NCBI GenBank assembly: GCA_025765595.1
Contig: JAIVFH010000375.1
Location: 1 to 23,576, forward strand
DNA length: 23,576 bases
Direction: 5' to 3'
Origin: Obelidium mucronatum
Taxonomy: Eukaryota > Chytridiomycota > Chytridiomycetes > Chytridiales > Chytriomycetaceae
In this document: in pieces, positions 8,801-15,843 of the stretch
Layout: each line of letters starts with the position of its first letter
Numbering within the stretch: position 1 is the first letter of the stretch
Notes under the pieces: generated by a model
The model's input: only the letters and a program-made list of their open reading frames with translations
Databases searched by the model: none
What the model was told of the DNA's origin: nothing
Made by a program: the position numbers and the translations under genes

Positions 8801-8837
8801 TGAGCGCGGCTGCGGGCGACGGTGATGCGGCCATCAT
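5837..8837 (-). CDS. DNAAF5: Dynein axonemal assembly factor 5 (HEAT repeat protein HEATR2)
   Basis: HEAT-repeat scaffold of the cytoplasmic pathway that preassembles axonemal dynein arms. Six minus-strand exons (8837-8751, 8712-8504, 8425-7734, 7676-6764, 6707-6319, 6243-5837) join in phase to 898 residues, near the length I recall for animal orthologues (about 855). Seen: an Ala-rich N-terminus; repeated helix pairs such as PFPDVKKESCNLVVSLSTHC, HRHAAVRTQSLKSIQSLLL and DWNVEVRAKSASVLAAFVPL; the RPRVGVRHLARD segment I associate with this family; then RLDDANDNVRILACST and a C-terminal HEAT ending RFRNVAKLDAICESLMLL. The intron at 6318-6244 is 75 nt without an in-frame stop, so retention would add 25 residues. 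The first intron (8750-8713) is only 38 nt with a weak GTTCTC donor, so the N-terminal junction is less certain. Exon 2 is extremely GC-rich. It implies that the organism builds motile flagella. Confidence 0.85.
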
Positions 8838-9410
8838 TTTATTTTTATTGCTTTTTTACTTGGAGGTTTGTCAAAAGTGAAAAGCAGAGTAGTGTACTAT
8901 ACGAATAAATACTGATATGAATGTAAAGTTTAAAGAGCACGGGTTCGCCTGTTTTGCTTCATGTTTGCTACAACTGGCTAAGAGGTTCTTTCAAACATGG
9001 AAACACATTGGCATTACCGTCAATAGGGGACGACTTCAAGACAAGGCATGCGGGATCGAGGAGCCTAGCGCAACGATGGTTAGCTCTGGATCTCGAACGA
9101 AGCAGGACTTTCGCTCTGCCAATCAACTCTGACAATCAAGCCGGGTTACAATTTTGATATCAACTGGTAGCTAATCAACCTTTGGGATCAAAGACATCAG
9201 AACTCCGCTTCAATAGCTCTTTCAAAGATACTTTTGCCAGTTGAGCGGCCAAACCAAGCAAATCACAAAATCGATAAGGAAATTGATAAAATTTGCGGCT
9301 CTCTGGCTTGACGTTCAAACGATGATAGGGGCTTGGGTGTCTGAAGGGAAAAGTACAAAAAGCCGACTCATTCCCCCATTGCAAACACACCATTACCAAA
9401 ACAATCAAAC
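8838..9410. promoter_or_regulatory. Divergent intergenic region between DNAAF5 and the UNC93-like gene
   Basis: These 573 bp separate two start codons on opposite strands, so they should contain both promoters. The side next to the carrier gene has a CA-rich leader ending CAATCAAAC before ATGG, resembling the leaders of strongly expressed fungal genes. I see no coding exon, tRNA or clear repeat. No binding site can be named with confidence. Confidence 0.5.
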
Positions 9411-10784
9411 ATGGGCTTCTTCGACACTCTCAACCAGGCTCGTACCCAGGTCTACGTCATCTCCTTCGTGTGCTTCTTGTGCCCAGGAATGTTCAACGCC
9501 TTGAACTCCCTCCCAACTGCCGGCCCAGCTGCCCAAGAAGTCAAGGACAAGCAGAACGCTTCCCTCTACTTCTGTTTCGCCATCATGGGTCTCCTTGCCG
9601 GTGGTCTTAACAACATCTTGGGTCCACGTATCCTCGCCGCCATCGGAGGTACTGGTTACGCTATCTACGCTGCCGCCCAATACAACATCTTCAAGGTCCA
9701 AGGACCAAAAGGAACCGACCCAATCACTGACGCCGCCAACACCTTTTCCATCTTCTCTGGTGCCTACATCGGTCTTTGTGCCGGTATGCTTTGGGCTGCT
9801 CAAGGTCAAATTTGCTTGACCTACCCAACCGAATCCCAGAAGGGAACTTTCTTCGCCACTTTCTGGGTTATCTTCAACTTGGGAGCCGTGCTCGGTAACA
9901 CCATCGGAACAATCCTCTCCTGGGGAGCTGGTCCAGAAGGGTACGCCATGAACGACGCCATGTACTTGATCTTCATCGTTCTCATGGCCTGTGGATCCGT
10001 TGTCGCTTTCCTTATCCAGCCACCAGGTACCATCATCCGTGAAGACCAAACCCAAGTCGAGACCCCACCAACCAACGTTCTCCGTGAATTCGTTGAAATC
10101 CTCAAGCTCTTTGCCAACCCAGCCATGTTGACCATCTTGATCCCATGCATGTCCTCCAACTGGTTCTACACCTACCAATTCGGACCATTCGGTGGATACT
10201 TCTCTGGACGTACCAACGGTCTGAAGGCCATCTTCTACTGGCTCGGACAGGCCGGAGGTGCCTGGGTTCTCGGAAACATGTTCTTGGACAACACCAAGTA
10301 CACCCGTACTGCCCGTGCCTGGACTGGAGTCTACTTGATGGCTGGAACCACCCTTGCCTTCTTCGGAGGAGGTGCCGCTTTCGAATACACTGCCTCTGCC
10401 GCTGGATTCGTCAAGATCGATGCCGGAACTGACTTTGGCCGTTTCATCGGACCATTCATCTTGTACGTCTGCTACGGTCTCTACGATGCCTTCTTCCAGG
10501 TTTTCACCAACTACCTCATTGGTGCCATCTCCAACGACTCTGAGACTCTTTCCCGTTACGCCGGTTTCTACAAGGGTACCCAATCCGCTGCGGGTGGTCT
10601 CTCTTGGGCCTTGAACGGTTTCGTCTTCACTGGCGAGAAGGCTTTGACCTCCACTGCTCAATTCTGGGTCATGGTTATTCCATGCGCCGTTTCTTTGATC
10701 TTCTTTGCTCTCTTCACCAAGACTTTCGTCAAGGACACCACTGACGAGAACCCAGAGCACGGATCTTCCATCAAGGCTCACTAA
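9411..10784 (+). CDS. UNC93-like major facilitator superfamily membrane protein
   Basis: A 457-residue intronless polytopic protein of the UNC93-like branch of the major facilitator superfamily. About 11-12 hydrophobic segments run from the N-terminus (VYVISFVCFLCPGMFNAL) to the C-terminus (FWVMVIPCAVSLIFFALF). Family hallmarks seen are an early CPGMFNALNSLP motif, WAAQGQICLTYPTESQKGTFFATFW near residues 130-150, and paired Gly-rich helices. Fungal members are plasma-membrane or vacuolar proteins whose substrates are mostly unknown, so no substrate is assigned. Codon use is strongly biased to C-ending codons (ATC, GTC, TTC, AAC, GGT/GGA), unlike the neighbours, and there are no introns. Both suggest high expression. 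The bias also removes stop codons from the antisense strand over the whole gene. The start has good context (AAAC ATGG). Confidence 0.9.
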   Translation: MGFFDTLNQARTQVYVISFVCFLCPGMFNALNSLPTAGPAAQEVKDKQNASLYFCFAIMGLLAGGLNNILGPRILAAIGGTGYAIYAAAQYNIFKVQGPKGTDPITDAANTFSIFSGAYIGLCAGMLWAAQGQICLTYPTESQKGTFFATFWVIFNLGAVLGNTIGTILSWGAGPEGYAMNDAMYLIFIVLMACGSVVAFLIQPPGTIIREDQTQVETPPTNVLREFVEILKLFANPAMLTILIPCMSSNWFYTYQFGPFGGYFSGRTNGLKAIFYWLGQAGGAWVLGNMFLDNTKYTRTARAWTGVYLMAGTTLAFFGGGAAFEYTASAAGFVKIDAGTDFGRFIGPFILYVCYGLYDAFFQVFTNYLIGAISNDSETLSRYAGFYKGTQSAAGGLSWALNGFVFTGEKALTSTAQFWVMVIPCAVSLIFFALFTKTFVKDTTDENPEHGSSIKAH

Positions 10785-11121
10785 AAACTTTTTCGTTTTG
10801 TTTTTTTGAGAATTGCTATGAGTTCCCCTATTTTTTTTTTCTATGTTTGTATATTGAATTGAAATTAAAAAAGTAACTTCTTGAGACCTCTATTCAAAAT
10901 CTTGCCAAAGGGGGTTTCAACAATTTTCAACTTTTTTAAGGTTGTAGCGTGAAAGTTATCCTCTTTGTTTCCGTTGGTGTCTGAAGAGTCATTTCAAATT
11001 AGTTTTTATTCTTGTTTTTGCCAAGTTTCGGTGTTGTGGCTGTGCTGGCCTTGGCAACTTAACAACAAACAAACCAAAAAACACTTCACTCGCAAGAAGC
11101 CCGTAAAACAATGGTAACTTT
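10785..11121. other. Intergenic between convergent genes
   Basis: 3' flanks of the UNC93-like gene (+) and the small membrane-protein gene (-). The sequence is T-rich just after the carrier stop (CTTTTTCGTTTTG, TTTTTTTTTCTATG), with an AT-rich GAAATTAAAAAAG near 10860 that could hold poly(A) signals. No gene is supportable. Confidence 0.5.
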
Positions 11122-11649
11122 TTATTTCTCATTATCGACATGTAGAGAATTATAAAGATGTGTGTGACGCAAAAAGAGGCGCCAGAATATCACAACGAGG
11201 CTGGAATAAGACACAACAAAAGCCCACAAGACACATCGAACAATGAGCGGCACCAAATCCATAGATCCCTTGTCAACAATGAGAAGATTTCCGCCAAGTA
11301 GAAGGGCACCTAAAATACACTCATACGACGCTGCTCGTTCGAAATTGATCCACTTTAGGAATAAGTCGAAAGCCGACTTGTTGAGACCAAAGTATTTGGC
11401 TTGCTGGTCGCTCCATGGAAAGAATTCGAATGCAAAGATTCTTCTGGTCAAACGATAGATGAGGTAGGTGATGGCAATGCTGGGTAAAACTATGCCAAGG
11501 AGGATAGTTGAGATGCTAAAAGAAGCCGGCTCGGCAGTGGCTGGAGCTTCGGTGCTACTGAGAATCGGAAGGCCGTAATTCTGTGCAACAACGAATGGTA
11601 CGATGAAGCTGATGCGTGTAATCCATAATGGAGGAAACTCGATTCTCAT
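11122..11649 (-). CDS. Small polytopic membrane protein of unknown function
   Basis: A 175-residue intronless ORF that I do not recognise. The N-terminus (WITRISFIVPFVVA) could be a signal peptide or first membrane segment. It is followed by a short Ala/Pro/Glu-rich loop (STEAPATAEPASF). Further hydrophobic segments are STILLGIVLPSIAITYLIY, CILGALLLGGNLLIV and VLWAFVVSYSSLVVIFW. A hydrophilic loop between them carries FFPWSDQQAKYFG and FLKWINFERAAS. The C-terminus is short and charged (HVDNEK). The last 45 residues have an ungapped counterpart immediately upstream on the same strand (see the pseudogene entry), so this is one member of a local tandem pair. No transporter or enzyme motif is visible. 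Confidence 0.65.
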   Translation of the reverse strand: MRIEFPPLWITRISFIVPFVVAQNYGLPILSSTEAPATAEPASFSISTILLGIVLPSIAITYLIYRLTRRIFAFEFFPWSDQQAKYFGLNKSAFDLFLKWINFERAASYECILGALLLGGNLLIVDKGSMDLVPLIVRCVLWAFVVSYSSLVVIFWRLFLRHTHLYNSLHVDNEK

Positions 11650-11716
11650 TATTCTTTTTCAGATCTTTATTTCTTAAAAAATGAGGCTGGCTCCAACAAA
11701 GAAATGAGGAATCCTT

Positions 11717-11890
11717 TACAATTGACTCATACAATTCAGTATGTTGCTTGAATAAGTACCAAATCACGGCAAGGAATCCCTACGAGAAGGAAACTAATGC
11801 CCAGAGCAAAATACGCACACACAATGGAACTAGCTCCATCGATCCATTAAAAACGTTATTGAGTCCTGGGGCGGCTGCCATACAACTGAT
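11717..11890 (-). pseudogene. Partial tandem copy of the downstream membrane-protein gene with in-frame TAG
   Basis: In one minus-strand frame this segment reads GSMELVPLCVRILLWALVSFS, then TAG (11782-11780), then GFLAVIWYLFKQHTELYESIV. Downstream, the intact gene has GSMDLVPLIVRCVLWAFV and VIFWRLFLRHTHLYNSL. The two align without gaps across the stop, which replaces a Ser. Splicing out the stop as an intron would delete the conserved segment and leave an intron under 40 nt. Upstream homology fades after about 15 residues, so the copy is partial or diverged. It may be a decaying duplicate, a gene with a truncated product, or contain a sequencing error. Confidence 0.6.
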
Positions 11891-12093
11891 CTACATTCTG
11901 TTATTTCACAGTTCAATGTCGTCGGTGCTGTAGCCCTATCTTCAATGATAATAAAGACGGACATCGGATTATAACCTCGCTCATCCGGGAAATCCGGAAG
12001 ACTGTCCATATTCAACGGGAATTCCAAAAAGTAACCACATTCTACCCACAGTTGGTACCAATATCCTCGCTGTTCATTGAAGACGCTCATATA
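11888..12093 (-). CDS. Hypothetical short ORF between tRNA-Leu and the tandem copy
   Basis: From a Met at 12093 the frame reads MSVFNEQRGYWYQLWVECGYF and continues through FPDERGYNPMSVFIIIEDRA. It stays open to 11830. It resembles nothing I know. It could be the 5' exon of the partial membrane-protein copy: a phase-0 join from a GTCTTT donor after NPMS to an acceptor at TGTAG just before 11890 is formally possible, but has no clear branch site. Equally it may be a chance ORF. It begins 4 nt past the tRNA terminator run. Confidence 0.25.
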
Positions 12094-12096
12094 AAC

Positions 12097-12103
12097 AAAA
12101 AAA
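12097..12103 (-). terminator. RNA polymerase III terminator of tRNA-Leu
   Basis: A run of seven T on the minus strand immediately follows the tRNA discriminator base, the standard RNA polymerase III stop signal. Confidence 0.85.
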
Positions 12104-12185
12104 TGAGCAGAGTGGGATTCGAACCCACGCCTATTACTAGACTGCAACTTGAGTGCAGCGCCTTAGACCGCTCGGCCATCTGCCC
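12104..12185 (-). tRNA. tRNA-Leu (anticodon CAA)
   Basis: A complete class II tRNA of 82 nt read on the minus strand. The acceptor stem GGGCAGA pairs with TCTGCTC (one G-T pair) and the discriminator is A, as expected for leucine. The D stem GCC/GGC, anticodon stem CTGCA/TGCAG, and T stem GTGGG/CCCAC with loop TTCGAAT are all perfect. The anticodon loop CTCAAGT gives CAA, decoding UUG. The 13-nt variable arm (TCTAGTAATAGGC) is the long arm typical of Leu/Ser tRNAs. There is no intron, although many fungal tRNA-Leu(CAA) genes have one. Confidence 0.97.
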
Positions 12186-12307
12186 GATACGTATCCTTTA
12201 CGATAAAATTGTATAAGAAGTAAAATTGTGTCTGGAATGGCGCTTAATACAGCTGAAATAAATACGTGAATAATAACATCACATCTTTGGACATGTACTT
12301 TATTTAT

Positions 12308-12706
12308 TTATGCAAGCTTCGCGCCAAGAAAGTCCAAGGTCTCTTTCCCCCCCACTCTCAATCGCCATTCATGGACAACATTTCTACGCAATCCCGCCTT
12401 ATGCAAAGGCTCATTGCACGCCAATTCTTGAGCCTCCTGTCTTGTTTTCGCCTTGATAACAATCAAACCAGACACGCTGGGCCATCCCTCGGGAGTATCA
12501 GGTTTCTGACCGAAATCAACTGGTCCTGCCACGAGAATCTTATCGGCAGCAGTCATGTCAGCGCCCCATTGGTAGTGTGCGCGAAGGTGTTCTTTGAATT
12601 CTGGTGAGTGTGGATTCCAAAGTGCAGTGCTTTCAGCAATGACGACGAAAGTCAGGTGGTCTGAGAGGTCGGCGGCAAGTTGTGCGAGAGTGGGTTGAGT
12701 TGCCAT
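12308..12706 (-). CDS. YCII-related (dimeric alpha+beta barrel) protein
   Basis: An intronless 132-residue ORF of the YciI/YCII-related family, small cytosolic proteins with a ferredoxin-like fold related to dimeric alpha+beta barrels. Seen: a first strand LTFVVIAEST; a helix with HSPEFKEHLRAHYQWG; the AGPVDFGQKPDTPEGWPSVS loop; strand GLIVIKAKTRQEAQELACN, where the strand-helix A-x-T-x-x-E-A pattern is characteristic; and the closing strand VVHEWRLRVGG. Fungal homologues are poorly characterised and no substrate can be named. It is a single gene between the tRNA and the methyltransferase gene, with a short T-rich leader upstream. Confidence 0.8.
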   Translation of the reverse strand: MATQPTLAQLAADLSDHLTFVVIAESTALWNPHSPEFKEHLRAHYQWGADMTAADKILVAGPVDFGQKPDTPEGWPSVSGLIVIKAKTRQEAQELACNEPLHKAGLRRNVVHEWRLRVGGKETLDFLGAKLA

Positions 12707-12828
12707 TTTTTGAGTGTGTTTTTTTGGAATCTCAAAGGCTTTGAGGTTTTTATTTAGTGGTTTGATATCAAATCGATATCAAATCACTCTTATTCAACCA
12801 CAGAATACACTCGACGACAAATTTTTTT

Positions 12829-14214
12829 TTACAGACTCAATGAAGTAGTGGATTTCTTTTGTCGGCAGATATAAACCCAATAGCACCAGCCGGTTGTCTT
12901 GGTAGTGTCAATTTCAAGGCATTGGTCCACTTCCCAGTTACTCCCGATTTCTTCCTCAATCAACTGGATTCTCCGTTCAGGCTTTCCATGAGAAACAAGA
13001 ACCACTGTATCTGTTAAAATAGCCAAGTTGGCCCATACTTTTCGGACAACATCGATTCCAGCACTCATCATTCCATCAAAGGTTCCCTTGTCAAACGCCC
13101 AATCAAACAGTTTGGAGCTAGAAGGTTTTCGGAAAGGCGGGTTTAAACAGGCAGCGTCAAATACTACGAATTCTTGAAGACCGTGGCGGCGCCGGCGGCT
13201 CTGATTTCCTGCATTGTCCTTGGATTCTTGCTCCAAAAGTTTGAGAGACTCCACCTCCATTTTGGCCAATGCGTGAACAACCTCTTTGGATATATCAAAG
13301 TGAATGACAACGTCCGCGATTCCATCTTCAACCATTCCATCTCCAACAGAACTAGAATTTCCAGCCCCAACATTCAACACAGTCACAAGGGAATTCTTTG
13401 AATTCGAGGATGTAGTAACAGAGTTTTTGATGAGCTCTGACAAATCAGTGCTCCATGGAACATACCAATCGAATTTGGTTGTTTCCTTGGAAGTTGCGTA
13501 ATGGTGTTCCCAAAACCCAGTGGCACTGAAATCCGGCATGATTGTAATTTCTCCCCGCGTGACGGGAGAAAAGGCTTCGAGGATAAGCTCATCGTCATCT
13601 ACTTCCTCGTCCGTGTCGATCCAGTTTGGCCAGAGAACAGTATACGACTTGGCAGTACGTGCATCCACGAAAATCGCGGCCCCAAACAGAGGACTGTTTG
13701 CAAATGGCAGTAATGCAGGTGCATACGGATCGAACGTGACGCAGCTCATTTTCTGTTGTTGACCATCTTCTGCTTCCACATCGAATTCAAAGGCAACACG
13801 GAAAAGGTTCTTGAGCGCAAACTCAATCTGCTTGTTTTTCCAGAGCGCCGATTCTTGCTCGTCTTGTTCCTCCTCCTGACTGAACGGCTGCTTCCCCGTA
13901 GCCATAGACACCAGATCAACCACCGCCGCGCGCAGCCCCTCGTTCGCAAACAGGGCTTGTTCAGCGCCCGTCACAGTTTCAAACACCCACTGGTGCGCAA
14001 ACACAACCACGGCCTCGCGCGGCGCCAGGTCCGCTGCCGTCACGACGCCGCCGTCCTCTGCGACGCCAAAGGCGCCCCGCGAGCCCACGGCGCCCGTCTC
14101 GATGCGGCGCCACACTTCGTCAACCAGCGGATCCACAAGCCCAAGGCCGCGCAGAAACGCGCCGTTCGCTGTGCGGAAGCCGTCGAGCGACTCGGCGAGC
14201 GAAGTAGTGGCCAT
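12829..14214 (-). CDS. METTL13-like class I SAM-dependent methyltransferase
   Basis: A 461-residue intronless protein. The C-terminal half is a seven-beta-strand methyltransferase of the METTL13/EEF1A-methyltransferase type. Seen: FWEHHYATSKETTKFDWYVPW before the fold, SAM-binding motif I TVLNVGAGNSSS near residue 280, IHFDISKEVV at strand 2, and FDWAFDKGTFDGMMSAG near residue 375, where DKGTFD corresponds to the DKGTLD hallmark. These enzymes usually methylate lysines or N-termini of proteins such as eEF1A; this enzyme's substrate is inferred, not shown. The first 190 residues are unusual for the family and unassigned: Ala-rich in the first 120, then an acidic EEEQDEQES patch. The frame stays open upstream to 14430, but ATG at 14214 is the first good start. 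The 5' third is very GC-rich. Confidence 0.8.
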   Translation of the reverse strand: MATTSLAESLDGFRTANGAFLRGLGLVDPLVDEVWRRIETGAVGSRGAFGVAEDGGVVTAADLAPREAVVVFAHQWVFETVTGAEQALFANEGLRAAVVDLVSMATGKQPFSQEEEQDEQESALWKNKQIEFALKNLFRVAFEFDVEAEDGQQQKMSCVTFDPYAPALLPFANSPLFGAAIFVDARTAKSYTVLWPNWIDTDEEVDDDELILEAFSPVTRGEITIMPDFSATGFWEHHYATSKETTKFDWYVPWSTDLSELIKNSVTTSSNSKNSLVTVLNVGAGNSSSVGDGMVEDGIADVVIHFDISKEVVHALAKMEVESLKLLEQESKDNAGNQSRRRRHGLQEFVVFDAACLNPPFRKPSSSKLFDWAFDKGTFDGMMSAGIDVVRKVWANLAILTDTVVLVSHGKPERRIQLIEEEIGSNWEVDQCLEIDTTKTTGWCYWVYICRQKKSTTSLSL

Positions 14215-14542
14215 CGTGAAAAAAAACAAAACGAAAATTTTCACAGGAAAGTCTGGCGACGCTGCGCTTGCGGTCGGCGCCGCAGAATGCCGCGTTACAC
14301 GAATGGCGGGCGGGTGGCGGGCTGCGTGTGGGGGTGCTGCGCGTGGGCGGTTGCGCCGGGTTGCACGTGCGGGGCGTGTTGTAACATAAGGGAAAAAGTA
14401 GTGGTAACACTGGTGACCAGCGGTTACCATCCACTCACTCGACAGCGGTCAATCACGCAATAATTTAACACAAGACCAATGAATGTTTATTGCTGCCAGT
14501 GTCCTGAAATGTGTAAAGAAAAAAACAAGTACAGAATAATGT
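14215..14542. other. Intergenic, methyltransferase promoter side
   Basis: A region between the methyltransferase start and the stop of the next minus-strand gene. The half nearest the methyltransferase is GC-rich (long G/C runs at about 14260-14380) and keeps the coding-like composition of that gene's 5' end. It is probably 5' UTR and promoter. The remainder is AT-rich 3' flank of the Q-rich gene. No gene is supported. Confidence 0.5.
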
Positions 14543-15250
14543 TTACTTGCGGAGGAATCCAGCAGCCAGGTCTTCGAGACCGGCCAAACCGCCTTGCTGT
14601 TGTCCCTGGTGCTGCTGTCCCTGTTGTTGTTGTTGCTGTGGCTTTTGACCACCACCACCCAAAAGAGAAGCGGCGAGTTGGGCGGCACCAGCCAAATCAG
14701 CACCCTGACCTTGGTGCTGTTGTCCTTGGTTTTGCTGTTGTTGTTGTGGTTGTTGACCACCTCCGAGAAGGGAAGCAGCAAGGTTCAAGTTGTTTCCTTG
14801 TTGACCACCAAGAAGGGAAGAGGCAAGACCAGCGGCTCCGGCCAAACCACCCTGCTGAGCAGCGTGGTTGTGGGAGTGTACGTAGCCTTTAGCGGCAAGA
14901 GACGCCATTTCAGCCTTGTCGCCTGTGTGTTTGTTTCATGATCAGAAAAACTACACGATCGTCGAACAACAAGCAAAAACAACAAGCATACCGGCAACCA
15001 GCTTGGTAACCTTGTCGATCTGTTCTCCTCCTTGTTGAGTGTCGAGGTATTGAACAGCCTTCTGTCCTGTAGACACAGCGTTGTTAGCACTTGCCATACC
15101 TGGTTAAATGTTTCAGGCAACTCACCGAGTTCAGAGTCGACCAACTTGTCAGCTGTTGAATACGTAACCAATGTTCGAATCTTTAGCGCATTCGCGGGGT
15201 GATCAACCAAGCAAACGTGGAAACAAACCTTGTTTCAAAAGACCGTCCAT
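14543..15250 (-). CDS. Small Gln-rich repeat protein encoded with micro-exons
   Basis: Four minus-strand exons (15250-15229, 15152-15126, 15066-14992, 14922-14543; 22, 27, 75 and 380 nt) join in phase to 167 residues. The N-terminal 50 residues are helical and charged (MDGLLKQADKLVDSELGQ, KAVQYLDTQQGGEQIDKV). The rest is low complexity, with AASLLGG units separated by Gln tracts (QPQQQQQNQGQQHQGQG and QKPQQQQQQGQQHQGQQQ). Two copies of an approximately 40-residue unit can be seen. No membrane segment or signal peptide is present. The composition is prion-like and would favour condensation, but no function is known to me. The micro-exon assignment rests on GT-AG sites and exact phase closure. 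The ATG at 14908 would skip the first three exons and is not preferred. Confidence 0.75.
14556..14808 (-). repeat. Tandem Q-rich/AASLLGG coding repeat
   Basis: Two tandem imperfect copies of a unit of about 40 codons lie in the last exon of the Q-rich protein gene. Each consists of a LAASLLGGG-type helix followed by a Q/G/H tract. The CAG/CAA-rich tracts are likely to vary in length between strains. Confidence 0.6.
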
Positions 15251-15402
15251 TTTTTGTGTGCTTTTTTTTTTTCAAATAAACATTCTGAGACACAACCAAA
15301 GTGGCCACAACTTCACAATGCTACTATTGACATGTCGAATTTTATTTGTAACTAAAAAATTAGCATTCAAAGACTTAACCAGCGCGGAATCTGAGTTTCG
15401 TC
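15251..15402. other. Short intergenic region upstream of the Q-rich gene
   Basis: AT-rich with a T10 run near 15265. It is the likely promoter of the Q-rich gene and 3' flank of the small ORF above. No other element is recognised. Confidence 0.4.
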
Positions 15403-15658
15403 TCAGGAGAAACCTAATTTTGGCTCTTGGTCTGTCCTCAACACTTCCACTGTGACTGCTTGGCCCGCTGCACGCGCTGTTTTCATGAGAACGGTTCGGC
15501 GAAGACTGCCCTCCCGCTTGGGTTTGGGTCTTGTAACTCTCGTCACAGATAAAATCACATTCCTGAAAAAGAAAATACAATGAATGAGCATTGAGAATAA
15601 CAAGTTTTCCCGAGAAGAGAAATGAAAATCACTTTAAAATGATGAGTCTTCCAGACAT
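15403..15658 (-). CDS. Small basic protein, two exons, overlapping the preceding ORF
   Basis: Exon 15658-15633 (MSGRLIIL plus two bases) joins in phase to exon 15562-15403 through an intron with a GTGATT donor and TTTTTCAG acceptor. The product has 61 residues, with strand-forming NVILSVTRVTRP, a basic KPKREGSLRRTVLMKTARAA stretch and a short tail to TGA. I do not recognise it. The SLRRTVLM pattern faintly recalls the SERTA motif of animal proteins, but this is not evidence of homology. The start overlaps the end of the ORF at 15634-15843 in another frame, so this exon may instead be a spliced continuation of, or a 3' UTR intron in, that transcript. Confidence 0.35.
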
Positions 15659-15843
15659 GCGCCCAAAACCTGGGTGTTGCATTTCAAGATAACTTGAAGG
15701 GCGGCAAGGGTGTAAGCCGGCTCCCCCGCCTGTATTGCCTGCTCAAGTTGAATTCTGGCTTCTTCTTGATCGGTATCCAGTACTGCGATCCGAGCTTTCA
15801 GGAGTGTAAGCTCTTGTTCAATTTGTTCATTGAATCCATCCAT
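15634..15843 (-). CDS. Small coiled-coil protein, 69 residues, unknown function
   Basis: A short minus-strand ORF beginning MDGFNEQIEQELTLLKARI. It is rich in charged and leucine residues in a heptad-like pattern (LTLLKARIAVLDTDQEEARIQLEQAI), then LAALQVILKCNTQVLG. The size suits a small coiled-coil subunit, but I cannot name a family. TAA at 15636-15634 lies just before a consensus-like GTGATT donor. The true gene may therefore splice from within this ORF to the exon at 15562-15403 (for example from CAG/GTTTTG, phase 0), which would alter the C-terminus. Confidence 0.45.
   Translation of the reverse strand: MDGFNEQIEQELTLLKARIAVLDTDQEEARIQLEQAIQAGEPAYTLAALQVILKCNTQVLGACLEDSSF

Noticed and set aside
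9405..10781. 458-codon antisense open frame over the UNC93-like gene
   Set aside because: It mirrors the codon bias of the real gene. The predicted protein is Gly/Ser/Glu/Val-rich with no domains, while the sense frame has clear membrane segments and family motifs.
14215..14430. N-terminal extension of the methyltransferase (72 extra codons)
   Set aside because: The extension begins at a non-ATG codon and is Arg/Ala/Pro-rich from GC-rich leader DNA. The ATG at 14214 gives the plausible start.
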